Notes under the pieces: model-generated
Databases searched by the model: none
Told to the model about the DNA's origin: nothing
Seen by the model: only the letters and a program-made list of their open reading frames with translations
Shown here: piece by piece, positions 1-10,870 of the stretch
Numbering within the stretch: the stretch's first letter is position 1
Layout of the letters: every line of letters begins with the position of its first letter
Translations under genes and position numbers: made by a program
Source: Bolinopsis microptera
Taxonomy: Eukaryota; Ctenophora; Tentaculata; Lobata; Bolinopsidae
Assembly: GCF_026151205.1 (NCBI RefSeq)
Contig: NC_087073.1
Span: 6,965,001 to 7,029,000, forward strand
Direction of reading: 5' to 3'
DNA: 64,000 nt

Positions 1-165
1 TTAATTGACCCCAGTGTAATTACATGGGGGTCAATTGTCGTACTAAGTCCTAGATTTCGCGACAATTGACCCCAGTGTAATTACATAGGGGGTCGATTGT
101 CGTACTAAACCCTAGATTTCGCGACAATTGACCCCCGTGTAATTACATAGGGGGTCAATTTTCGC
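1..165. repeat. Tandem repeat of about 61 bp, each unit palindromic
   Basis: Three copies begin near 5, 66 and 128 (spacing 61 and 62 bases). Each unit carries an inverted pair, ttgacccc...ggggtcaa, around gtgtaattacat, followed by a shared spacer ending gatttcgcgacaa. The array runs off the left edge, so its full size is unknown. Confidence 0.85.
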
Positions 166-1550
166 GGTACCATATTTGCCGCCCAGGCACCTTGTAAATG
201 AGTCCAACTCACTACCGCCGACAAAACGCAAACCAGTAATGAACCAAAAGCCGGGCCCGTCGGTGATGCTGAGAAAACTGTCAAATCAATAATTGGCACC
301 TTGTTGATAGTTACGAGTCATGTTATCAATTCTACTTCTAAATTTGGTCGTAACTATGCGTATATTCCTCTCAACTCTTCCACTTTATGGACTTGTTAAC
401 TGCGGTCCATTAAATATAATTGCTTTAAATATAACACTAATTAACACCATTATCGACCCTAGCTTTTCCATTTTTCTCTTCAGGGGAAACATTTAGAGTC
501 GAAAGCAAAAGCCGCCCAGAAAAACATAAGCCCGCATTTAAAAACTGACTCGCCCAAAATATGACTGTTTTCTGCGATAATTTCCGATCGGAACTTTGGA
601 CTTAAAACACCTTAGTTTGTGAAATAAATTTTAATGCACAGACTATATCAATATGTTTGATCATCGCCATCCACTGAATTTAATTCATAATTGTTCCAGT
701 TTTAATCATTAATTAGCTGATTGTGTAAAATCGAAATTTTACAGATTTCTCAAAGAAGGAAATTCTAGCTAGGGCTAGATAAACTCAATTCAAGCCAAAA
801 TCGGTATCAATAATGGGCCGTTGGCGTTGCCGTTACTGTCACCAACTTCGGCCAATATTATTTTCGATCGAAATTATTATTAAAGACCGCAACTCCAAAA
901 CATATTTTACATTTCGGTAATACCAATGTCACAACAAGTACAACTAAACGGCAAACTGGGCAATTACAACCTCTCGGCTTTTGCACCGTACCCAAAGCAA
1001 AAAATGAAAGTTTAGTTAGAATAATCAAACTTATGGATTCAAAATTCAAATTCTGCTTACCGAGAAAGTTCTATAATTGTTACCCGCACAGGTACCGTCT
1101 TACCAAAGTTTTTAAAATTGAAGGTAAAATTTTGCCCCAAAGTGCACTGATACGGTTTCGTCACTAAGCTTGCTGTGATCTTAGTCACGTCCCTCATAAT
1201 TATACCCTCACTACCTCGAGCTCGCCCAAATTTTAAAAAGGATTCTGCAACTGTTAACAGTGTTAAGTGTTACTGTTAGTAACTGTGCTAGCTCAGGACC
1301 CAGACTACTGGTACCACCTACCAGTACTAACACTCGCACAATCGGAAACAGATCGGTCGCGAAGAGACTAAAAGGAATGTCTCTTTTACTCCTTTTGGCT
1401 TTTACGATACTCTTTATTAATCACGGTACTATCAGATATAACTAAATTTCGTGAGTTTCTTGCATTTTGATTTAGCTTAGGTGGAATTGCATTGGGAATT
1501 TGATTTAGGGGCAAAATGAATTGCAAAACGAAATTTGTAGGTTTATAATG
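166..1550. other. Non-coding stretch, no gene seen
   Basis: AT-rich sequence with only short open frames (up to about 64 codons) that lack start context, splice sites or recognisable motifs. No RNA gene or clear repeat boundary was seen. Confidence 0.5.
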
Positions 1551-1879
1551 TATAACCTACCAGGACGCGCGCCGAGTTGGACTCGTTTGGAACAAATATT
1601 TTACGAGTATCACTATCAGATCACCCGTTAAAGCGAAATGCGACAAATTATCAATATCTTTAAATGTTAAAGTTTGCTCTCCATAGTATAGAATTTCAAA
1701 AATTTGTGAAAATGTTGAATATATCAGAGGCAAGTACGGTGGATGCGGAATCGCTCTATTGACCTAATAATAGTAATACCGCACTTTTCCGCACCATCGG
1801 CCGATATTCACTCTGTCAAATTTTGAACACAGAATCCACAGTAAGGAAGATATTGAGCTGATAGTCATAAAGAATGTGT

Positions 1880-2080
1880 AGTTTAGGCTTACCTTTTATA
1901 TAAAGTTAGTTTCATTAAAAAATATTGATATTTGACCAATTTATGTTATGGGCCAAAATCGATCAAATTTGGTGCGTATGCCCAAATATTGGCATATGGT
2001 TTTTAGCTCATAACTCAGTTATTTTTTGTCCAATCTTGATGAAAATTCAATCTCTATTCATTCCACCGTATCTATGTTTA
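1880..2080. repeat. Copy of the gggcata-palindrome repeat family
   Basis: This stretch (tagtttaggcttaccttt..., then tggtgcgtatgcccaaatat..., then ttttgtccaatcttgatgaa) closely matches the arms of the foldback element at 34.1-35.5 kb and a diverged copy near 33.34-33.64 kb. It is a dispersed repeat lying inside the 1.55-3.78 kb element. Confidence 0.75.
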
Positions 2081-2121
2081 TGAACATTTTGTATCACGTG
2101 GTGACCCCCACGGTCGCTTCA

Positions 2122-2189
2122 CTGTAGCGTTTTCGACGCTACAGGGGGAGCCGCGCACTTCGTGCGCGGCGGGTCATACAACGTATGAC
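2122..2189. repeat. Three consecutive perfect hairpins
   Basis: Stem 1: ctgtagcgt (2122-2130) pairs with acgctacag (2136-2144) around a 5-base loop. Stem 2: gccgcgcac (2150-2158) pairs with gtgcgcggc (2162-2170) around ttc. Stem 3: gtcatac (2173-2179) pairs with gtatgac (2183-2189) around aac. Arms are perfect; function unknown. Confidence 0.8.
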
Positions 2190-2849
2190 AATGAACATTA
2201 TAGCCTGGGGTCCCCAGGTAACTTCCTACAAATCGTTTAATTCTATTTACTTTTACTCTTAGGTGTAAACTTTAAACACTCGCTGCGGTTCGTGTGCCAA
2301 TCCTTCCTAGCTCGTATAAGTAGTCTATCGTACTATTAGTATGGAGATGAGATGTCAACAAATAATGATAGACCTGCTCTCAATTTCCCTGAATTTGATA
2401 GACCTGCTCTCAATTTCCTTACCTGGGGACCCCAGCTGCTCATGCTATTATATTTATGTTCATATGTCATAATCAGCTGCGGAATGACAGGCTGAGGACC
2501 CCAGGCTATTATATTTATGTCTATAATCAGGCGGAATGACAGGCTGAGCGCCGCCGGCCCACCCAGTAAATGTAATCAATTTTCTGAATTTCATGATACT
2601 GATAAACCCGCTCTCAATTTCCCAAAAGACCCGCGCTACGGTGAACAATAGCCCGGCATTTGATATTTATATATTGACACACGTTGCAACCCTTTTTCAC
2701 GTGCGCGGCGGCCAGCCGCAAAAGGCCTCTCTCCGGCCGGCCGGAGTGCAAGAGAGAGGAGCACAACGTGTAGCAACTTATACACTAGTTCGTGTGTTTA
2801 GACACTTTACTTCCTACTTACTGGGCGGTGATCTTGTTCAAACTATTCT

Positions 2850-4430
2850 GTACTCTTGTATAATTTCTTCGACTTGTCGGTTTCCTTAAGTAAGACGTTT
2901 GCGAGCCAACTTTTTTGATGTTTTCCGGGATATTCGCAATTTTAAAATCAATTTTAAGGTTACTAGTTGAATAATTAAATACAACGTGTATTATTATAAA
3001 CATACAATTACACGGGGTACTATATATGATTTGTCGCGTGGCTATGCATGTTTCAAGTTCCTCACGACACTACGAATATATCTGAGCTTACAGTTACACT
3101 ATTCCAACAACAAAACACATTGTTTGGATAAAGGCTATCGTTTAAACTTCAGGGACTTTTTTTACCATTCTTTACAGCTTTTATCCAACATGAAAAATAT
3201 CCCATATTTTACTTCCATCATCCTTGTGAATTGTGATTAAGATTTATCATTTAGCATACTCAGCTGTAATTATTAGATTTGAAATGACGAATTTATCAAA
3301 CAATTTGTTTACATCGTTAGGAAAATTGATTGGGTAATTATGTGATAGTGTGCTACGACACCGAAATTGGGCTTTCTGAGTTTCTGCACGATTCCCATAG
3401 TGCAGATCTAATCACGTGATCAGGTAAGCCAATCACCTGATCATATGTAATGAATAAACTCGTTATGATCCCTATCTCAGTCATCTGAGAAGGCTACAAC
3501 TCTCATTTTTTCAGGGCAGACGTAATCTAGATTGCCAAACAGAATTCAATAAAATTTGGCTCGATCCGATTATCCAACAACAACTATCAAATAAATGCGA
3601 GAATGAACCTTCATTTGAAAACAAAACTGTTTTTTGTTCCTGTCGCTTTCTGTGTGTTCACAGTCACTGTGCTACATGCTTAACAGGTGATACACGTAAT
3701 ACGTTTGTTCCAAATATTAAGACTATAAGAGTAATACTGTCGACTCGACGAGTCCAACTCGGCGCGCGTCTTGGTAGGTTAAACCTACAACCACATGCCA
3801 GTTACTTCCTGGCCTAGAGCTAACAAATACAATTCACACATTCAAACGGTATAATCATGTTATCACTGTTATTATATGTCCTGTTATGTGCCCTGTGCAC
3901 CGTCCAGAGCGCTGTATAGTCAGTGTGTATACTGTATAGTATTAGTACGTCATCATGACTCATCACATGTCATTTTAATCATTAATTTGTGCAATTTGCT
4001 CGTCTTAGTCGATAGTCATACTCATGCTTAATTTTGACTTTGTGTTGACACTATCCTGATAGTGATTTGACACCATGATGTGATTCAGCTTCTCAGTAAT
4101 AGTTTCTTGTTCGCTTTTCTGTACTTTTATATAATTTCGTCGACTAGACTTGTCGTTTTCTGTAGTAAGACGTTTGCTAGCCAACTTTTCTAATGTTTCC
4201 CGGGATATTCGCAGTTTTATAATCACTTTTAAGGTTAATTAAATACAACGTGTATTATAAACATACACGGGGTACCTGAGGTAATTATGATTTATGGCTA
4301 TGCATGTTTCAGGTTCCTCACGACACTACGAAGATATCTGAGCTTACACTTTCATAAACTTGATAAACTTCAGGGACTTTTCTAACCATTCTTTCCAGCT
4401 TTTATCCAACATGAACAATATGTTTTACTT
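2850..4430. repeat. Diverged direct repeat pair of about 330 bp
   Basis: The segment at about 2850-3215 recurs in the same orientation at about 4115-4430. Shared blocks include aagtaagacgtttgc, the ccgggatattcgcag/aatttta block, aaatacaacgtgtatta, acacggggtac and ttcctcacgacactacga. The two copies differ by small indels. Neither encodes a convincing protein. Confidence 0.7.
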
Positions 4431-4865
4431 CCTTGAGAGTCGTGATTTGCCAATGTTTATACGTGCATTCTTAGATATTTGTTGACTGAATTTTTCTTAA
4501 GGAGTTTTAGTTAGCTGGGGGGAGTTGGTCGATTTTTTCAATACCTCCTGGAGATATTAAGTTATTCAATATTCACTTTGTTTCTAAATTTTACGTTTAG
4601 TCGGGGAATTTATTATTTATGCATTTTAGACTTAAAGCAATAGCAAATTCATTGGTGTACACTGCATGTGTATTATGACACTGCACAGGCATCATCGGAA
4701 TAGCGTCATGCTTTCACATTAAGTCTTCCAGACGGGGAATAGTACATGATATTCTACATTTATCACCCTGGGAATTGCCTGGACAAGTGAACAAGTAACC
4801 CCAAGTCCTTCGCAGGTGATATTACCACCACATTACTTGCTCACAAAGTTGTTTCTAGACAGCCA

Positions 4866-5081
4866 ATACCAGTACCACCTACCAGTACCAACTACCAGTA
4901 CCACCTACCAGTACCACCTACCAGTACCAACTACCAGTACCTCCTACCAGTACCACCTACCAGTACCACCTACCAGTACCAACTACCAGTACCACCTACC
5001 AGTACCACCTACCAGTACCACCTACCAGTACCACCTACCAGTACCACCTACCAGTACCAACTACCAGTACCACCTACCAGT
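4866..5081. repeat. 13-bp minisatellite (ccagtaccaccta)
   Basis: About 16 tandem units of ccagtaccaccta or ccagtaccaacta. The same units continue at about 5888-5920, on the far side of the hAT element, showing that the element was inserted into the array. The open frame across it is a by-product of the repeat. Confidence 0.9.
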
Positions 5082-5887
5082 CTAAGATGAGAAGTATGTA
5101 TCATACGTAATTTTCAAAGTATCGTACAAGTACGTACTTTTAAAATACTGCGGAAAAGTACGCAGATACAATAATGTAGTGCACGTGTCGGCAGCTAGAT
5201 ACAGCTAGACTGATGAAGTTTGACAGCGGTATCGTCCTGAGAGAACTCCAGCATTACAGGCTAAATGTGGACAGCGAGGGGCTCAATTTATACACCGAAG
5301 TGGATTCGTTGCAGAATCTACCAAATCCTATGTTGTATTGGAGATACTATAGCCCACAGAGTTATGAGGTTCTCCATTTGATCGCTAAAAAAGTTTTTAG
5401 TGTTCTGACTTCTTCCTCAGTTTGTGAACAAAATTTTAGAGACATGGAGTATATATCTACTGCAGTAGAAGACTACGCACTAAGCCTGAGAGATTCAACA
5501 AATTGATCTACATCTACTCTAATGCAAAACTGAAACGTTAAAGCTGAAAGTAAATTTGATCTGTTGAAATGATGATGCTAGAAAGTTCATTGTTTTTTGT
5601 TTTGATGAAATGATGAAGCTTATTAAACTTTCTTTGTTATCTGCGATTGAGTGTTTCTATTATCTCCATGAATATGGCTTTCAAAAGCATCATGACAATG
5701 AAATTTCAATCGTGGAAGTCGGGAGTTTCCAATAAATAAAACGTCGGATCTAAAAAACGTTACATCGCGCCTGTGAAAATAAGTTTGAAAATTTTTTGAA
5801 TCGTACACTGAGGTATCATACGTACTTTTCAAAATAAAGTACAAGTACGTACTTTTCGCCCGGTATCATACATACTTCTCATCTTAG
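5082..5887 (+). mobile_element. Degenerate hAT-family element with terminal inverted repeats
   Basis: The ends are ctaagatgagaagtatgtat at 5082 and its inverse at 5887. The 8-bp sequence ctaccagt flanks both sides (5074-5081, 5888-5895), as expected for hAT, although the element sits in a repeat containing that word, which weakens the point. Inside, 5213-5506 encodes a hAT C-terminal dimerisation domain. The 3' end of this element matches the sequence at 48872-48925, base for base over about 50 positions. Confidence 0.8.
5213..5506 (+). pseudogene. hAT transposase C-terminal dimerisation domain, fragment
   Basis: An open frame of 97 codons carries PMLYWRYYSP, then VLHLIAKKVFSVLTSSSVCE and QNFRDMEYI, the usual order of the hAT dimerisation region (W-x-x-Y-P, L-A-x-x-V-x-S-V-x-x-S-S, E-R-x-F-S), with the canonical ER-FS degenerated to EQNF. 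The DDE catalytic part and BED finger are missing. It lies inside terminal repeats at 5082-5887, so it is a relic, not a host gene. Confidence 0.75.
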
Positions 5888-5899
5888 CTACCAGTACCA

Positions 5900-6960
5900 C
5901 CTACCAGTACCACGTACCACCATGACTCTGCAGTATACTTATAGTATTATGTACCTCATGTGAAGCGTTTCCTTCTAGTCGAGTGGACTCTAATCAGCAG
6001 CTAGTAAATAAATGCCTTTTAAACGGGTATTACCAGAGTATTCCCAGCATGGGATCCCGAAACTATTCCCTGTCCACTGAATGTGGATGGTAGGGATCAG
6101 AGTAACGTATCTATATCGTCATACAATCGCACCAATGATCACAATAGCGAAGCACATATTTAACTATTGGCTCGGACTCTACGTCGCCTTTAAGCCGGAG
6201 CACATCTTTTAAAACCAGTAACAAGATTACACCAACGGCAATCAACTTGTGTCTTGCAGCAGCTACCATGAATAAAATCCTCCAACCGCTATATTACATA
6301 CTGTCCCAACGTCACGTACTGAACGTTAATAATTTCTGTTGAATTTGACGCAAATGATTGTCATAGATATCGTCTGATGGCGCCAGATGATCCACATAAA
6401 CGGTGCCATCAATCTTCAGATTCGATCTCATTGATACCACCATGTGCGTAGGATCTACTTAACCATGACAGTACTGCATTATCACCGCTTATTAAAATGA
6501 AGCCGAAACCTCTCGAGCTCCAATATTATTACCATCCGTAACAGTATGAAAAGCATAATACTGTCAGTCGTTACCCTAAGTGACATGTAATTCCACGTAA
6601 ACTACTGGAATAACGTGCTACTAACGGTAACAGTACCTGGTACGGGATCTACAAGTGCCAACTTTAACTAACTACCGCGACGAGTAGTAAGGTTCTTACT
6701 TTTGCGTAATATTGAAGTGACTGTGCTTATGGTAGAAATTGAGATATGTGTTGCCAAGCCAATTCCATTCTCTGATTGTGGTTCAATATATACGTATAAT
6801 TATATATACAACAATGTTTACCTCAAAATAAAATGAGAAGAATTAAAAATAAAATTTGGAATCTGGGTGGAATTTAGATCCAATATTTTATTACTATTGA
6901 AATAATCCAAAAGTTGCTGTTGTTATATTATATATAAGTTGTGCGATAAAAAAAGGTAAA
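5900..6960. other. Non-coding stretch
   Basis: After the last minisatellite units, no open frame, RNA gene or repeat boundary is convincing. The last part (6780-6960) is very AT-rich and lies immediately 5' of the oxygenase gene, so it probably includes its promoter; no specific site can be named. Confidence 0.4.
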
Positions 6961-7007
6961 TTGAATATATTATTATGTTAATTATTCAAACCTCAATTAC
7001 AAGGGTC

Positions 7008-8337
7008 ATGTCAGAGATCAAACCAGTTTCAATCTCATATCTCGACTTCAAAGCCGGAAAAGACTTTACTGAAGACGTTTCCGCCGCTTTTGGAGCGAAT
7101 GGCCTTGGTTTAATTGTAATACGGGACCTACCCGATTTCCAAAAGGAGAGAATCGCTGCCCTGAGAACAATCAGAAAGTTCGCAAATCTATCCGAAGAGA
7201 TAAAAGATAAATACACCCACTCAGAGAGCAACTATAGGTATGTGATACTGTCCACTTTAAACAAACTAGTAATTGAGATCATGATAACAATCCGACCTTT
7301 TTTCTCTCGTTCCGTCAAAACACGGTTTTTAGGACAATCGCTCATTCTCATCTTGTTTATTCAATTCACTAAGCACTTTACCACCTCTTTGAGCAGCAAA
7401 CAAGTTGTATTTTGATTAAGTAATGATATTGTGACATGAAATGAAAATGTGACTGAGTACATTGACAAGCACTCAAATCATATATTCCCGCAGTTTTGGC
7501 TGGAGTCATGGCAAGGAGAAGATGAGGAACGGAGTCCCGGACACGGCCAAAGGGTCCTACTACGCGAACACACTAGGTGACACCACCACAGATGATCAGT
7601 ACCTGAAGGATACATTCCCGGAAATGTACTCTGACAATGTGTGGCCCTCAGAGGATTTACCCGAACTGGAGCCAGCATTCAAGAACATGTCCCATATCCA
7701 GGTGGGTGTAGGCTACATGATCTGCGAACTGTTTGACAAATATCTGCGTGGTCTCACTAACGGGCTGCACTCCGCTGGGCACTTCCTGGACATGCTGAAG
7801 AAAGGGACGGCTTGTAAGGGTCGTCTCCTTCACTACTTCCCTGCTCCCCCAGCTGCTAACAAGTCTGAGGATGGTCTGTGTGGGTGGCATCTTGATCACG
7901 GTGGTATCACCATCCTCACCTGTCCTCTTTACCTGGACCTAGAGGGTAACGAGATACCAGCCCCCTCTGACTGTGGTCTACATATTAAACATCCTAGTGA
8001 CGGGAGCATTGTCAAGGTCACAATTCCTGCTGACTGTTTGGTTGTGCAACTTGGAGAGTCCTTCCAGTACCTCAGTGGTGGTCATCTCCGGGCCACAGCT
8101 CACTGCGTCAAATCCTCCAAAACCCCTGACATCACTCGAGAAACCCTGGCTTGTTTTATGGACTGGCTGCCGGAAGAGACCATGAAACTCCCCGAGTACA
8201 CACGACCCTACGCGGAGGTGGTCCACACGCCTTTCCTGCCAGAGGGAGTTCCAGATTTGGAGGGGAGGATGAAGGGAGTCAAACATTACAGGGACTTTTA
8301 TTCGAACACTTTCAAAGCCTATCACAGTGAGAATTAA
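7008..8337 (+). CDS. 2-oxoglutarate/Fe(II)-dependent oxygenase, two exons
   Basis: Exons 7008-7237 and 7494-8337 are joined by an intron with a tatag|gtatgt donor and a cccgcag acceptor; phase is kept and the product is about 357 residues. The C-terminal half shows the iron site of the isopenicillin-N-synthase-like fold: WHLDHG supplies His-x-Asp, GGHLRATAHCV the distal His, and RET, a little later, the 2-oxoglutarate Arg. The N-terminal part resembles the DIOX_N region. Such enzymes hydroxylate or oxidise small substrates in the cytosol; the substrate is unknown here. I chose ATG 7008 (MSEIKP); an upstream in-frame ATG at 6975 would add 11 residues. Nothing suggests decay. Confidence 0.85.
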
Positions 8338-8344
8338 CTGAAGG

Positions 8345-10860
8345 TGGTTTATATTTTATTATTACTTGGTCTTATTCGTTTAGTGTATAGGGGATATGAT
8401 ATTTGAATATTCCACGATTCTATTTTTAAATTCATTAAGACTTTTCATTTATTACCATTTACTATTGTTATTTACCAGTTTCTGCATTTGATTTACTCGT
8501 AAAGTTCAAGCTATTGCCTCAAAATCAAATTTAATAAGAGGTTATTAAAAACCTTGACGAAGTCATCGATGGTTTAAAAGTTTTTGTGGAGTCATCGTTT
8601 TGATTTGTGCTTCATGGATTGAACTAGCTGCATTATTATAACACTTCCTGACGCGTGTTTGTGTGGTCTAATTCACGTTCTTTTCTTATCGATGCAGTCT
8701 AGGTTCCACTTCCATGCAAAAACGCACCCGGGGTACATACTCTTCAAATAAAACTCAATTAAAAAAAAGATGAGGAGGATATGATGCGCAAACATTTGCA
8801 TGAATTCTTTTCAATTGAATGATTATGAATCAGCCGCAGCCCTCAAAACTGATGTTTTGCTTCGATAGTTCAAACGCAATTAATTGGACTGACTCAGAAA
8901 TTGTGAAGAGGAATTAAACAAATTGTGAACAGAATGGACGACTCTACAAATTGATGTGCAGCAAGGACTGAGGGTCCATAGCCAAGTAACCTAGTCTTAA
9001 GTTAGCTTGTAAAGTGGGACCAACCTAAAGAAAAGGACAAAGATAAATTTTTGACAAGTTTCGGACATGTTTAGGACATGATTTGGACAGGTCATGAACA
9101 AGTTTTGGATAGGGTCTGAACAATTGTTAAAAATGTAACAGAGCTAGATTTCACGGGGTCCCTCTTGTCATTGTCAGAATAGCTTAAAATTAAAGTTAAA
9201 ACCTCGAAAGGCTAAAGTTAAACAAAATGAAATGTAATGAGATACTACCCACAATTATACATTTAAATTAAACTAACTTACGTACTGCCCAAAGAAATCA
9301 ATTCAATCGTTTATATGGCCTGCACATTGTTTAAAATTAGCTAAGGCAGTGAGGCTTACGAACAAAACGAAGCCCCCTATGGTCTCCATGAAACATTTTT
9401 AAACAGGATTGGATGTGTCAAAGTTTGAACTCAGTCTAAGTTGGGAAGGATCAGGATCATTTAAAAATTTTCGTAAGCCCTGAGGTCACAAAAGGTATAA
9501 CAAAAGATCCAGATCTTCCAATATCAGAATCTATATTTTTGAAAGCAGCAAAAACAAACTGGCCGAGAAAAATAATCATGACCTTTTGTGCTTAATTTGA
9601 ACTATTCTTCGCTTGACTGAGAAGAACGAGTCAGACCACATATAAAAATCTGAATCGGGACAATGGTCATCATTGACAAAGCCATTAGCCATAAACCCTG
9701 ATGTTTGTCCACGTACTTTTTTGGCCACCTTGTTCTATTAAAAGCTCCTGTGGTTGCAATATTAAAAGTTCCTGCGGTTGCACTATTAATATATTTAAAG
9801 TTCCTGTGGTTGCATTATTATAATATTTAAAGTTCCTGTCATGGTTGCACGAGGTATCATGCTTCATATTTTTATTTTTATTAGGATTTAGGACATATTT
9901 TTAAGGACATGCACGTTAGAATATCACAACGTTTGAGAACCACGTGACCAAGTGATTGTACTCTTACTGGACAAGATAATACTAAAAACCTATATTAAGA
10001 CGCAATAAAACTATCGGACCACGATGCATGGGGACTTGCCACCCCATGAGGGGAGCTCATTATTTAGGTCACGTGTACTTTCTGATTGACAACAACGAGT
10101 AGAGGTTGTTTTATTGGTTTGGCTGTCAAGTGCAACGTGGCAGCAAAGAATTTCCTAGTTCGTGGTGGTGATCAGCACGAGTTGGAACGGTAAACTCGAT
10201 TTAATGGAGTGCCATATATTATACAAAATTATTATTCTATCGGGTTTCATTCGCATGGCCACCATGAGATTTGATAACAGTTGACAATACTTAAATCGTT
10301 CAGCTCTGATAATTCCTTTAAAATTTTAAAGAGACTTCAATGAAAGGTTTTTAACACAAGATTTTATATTTCCGGCACTAATACTATTGAGTAATACTGC
10401 TAAATCTATTCAATTCTTCTATCGGCTTACATCTCGTTACTTACAATTCCAATTTCCTCAACAAGTGACTGAACTCAACTGTGTTAATCCAGATTTTTAA
10501 TAGTAATACAAATTCAAATGTCAATTGAATCAAAGATAAATATTTAAATTAAAAAATTTCAATAAAAAAATTCAAAATCAATTCAGTTACTTGATTGATT
10601 GATAATTGATACATTAAGTAAAATTAATTTCAAACTCCCACGCATTCAAAATCTAACCCTTAATAAGGGTCTAGCTGAGCTAGTACTCTAGCTGAGTCTA
10701 CCTAGTTACTCTACTCTCTAACAATATGCCATCTGATCATTTCTGTTGAACAAAACCATAATTAAGCCCATAACATGTCGCTACCATGATAAGCTAGAAA
10801 GTTTACTTTTCTCCCAAGATCATAAACCATCGTCAGGTTTTGCATCATTCCTAAAACTAA
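8345..10860. other. Intergenic, convergent between two genes
   Basis: The region lies between the 3' end of the oxygenase (+) and the 3' end of the ODC-like gene (-). An aataaa at about 8750 could serve the former. At 9740-9850 an imperfect tandem repeat (aaagttcctgtggttgca plus AT spacer, about four copies) is visible. No gene was seen. Confidence 0.45.
9740..9850. repeat. Imperfect tandem repeat, about 4 units
   Basis: The words aaagctcctgtggttgcaat, aaagttcctgcggttgcact, aaagttcctgtggttgcatt and aaagttcctgt follow one another with AT-rich spacers of variable length. Confidence 0.6.
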
Positions 10861-10870
10861 AAACATAGTG

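Larger units (their letters stand above)
1554..3780. mobile_element. Putative DNA transposon bounded by 32-bp inverted repeats
   Basis: A 32-base sequence starting aacctaccaggacgcgcgcc at 1554-1585 recurs inverted at 3749-3780 with one mismatch. Both copies are followed inward by a tttggaacaaa motif, and outside both there is a further tgtaggttta/aaacctaca pair. No transposase is visible between them, so this would be a non-autonomous element. No target-site duplication could be fixed. Confidence 0.5.

Noticed and set aside
4816-5085. Open frame of 89 codons with Tyr/Pro/Thr repeats
   Set aside because: Entirely produced by the 13-bp DNA repeat; the frame continues only because the repeat lacks stops.
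5623-5844. Minus-strand frame of 73 codons within the 5-kb hAT element
   Set aside because: It is antisense to the element's 3' region and overlaps its terminal repeat; no domain is seen.
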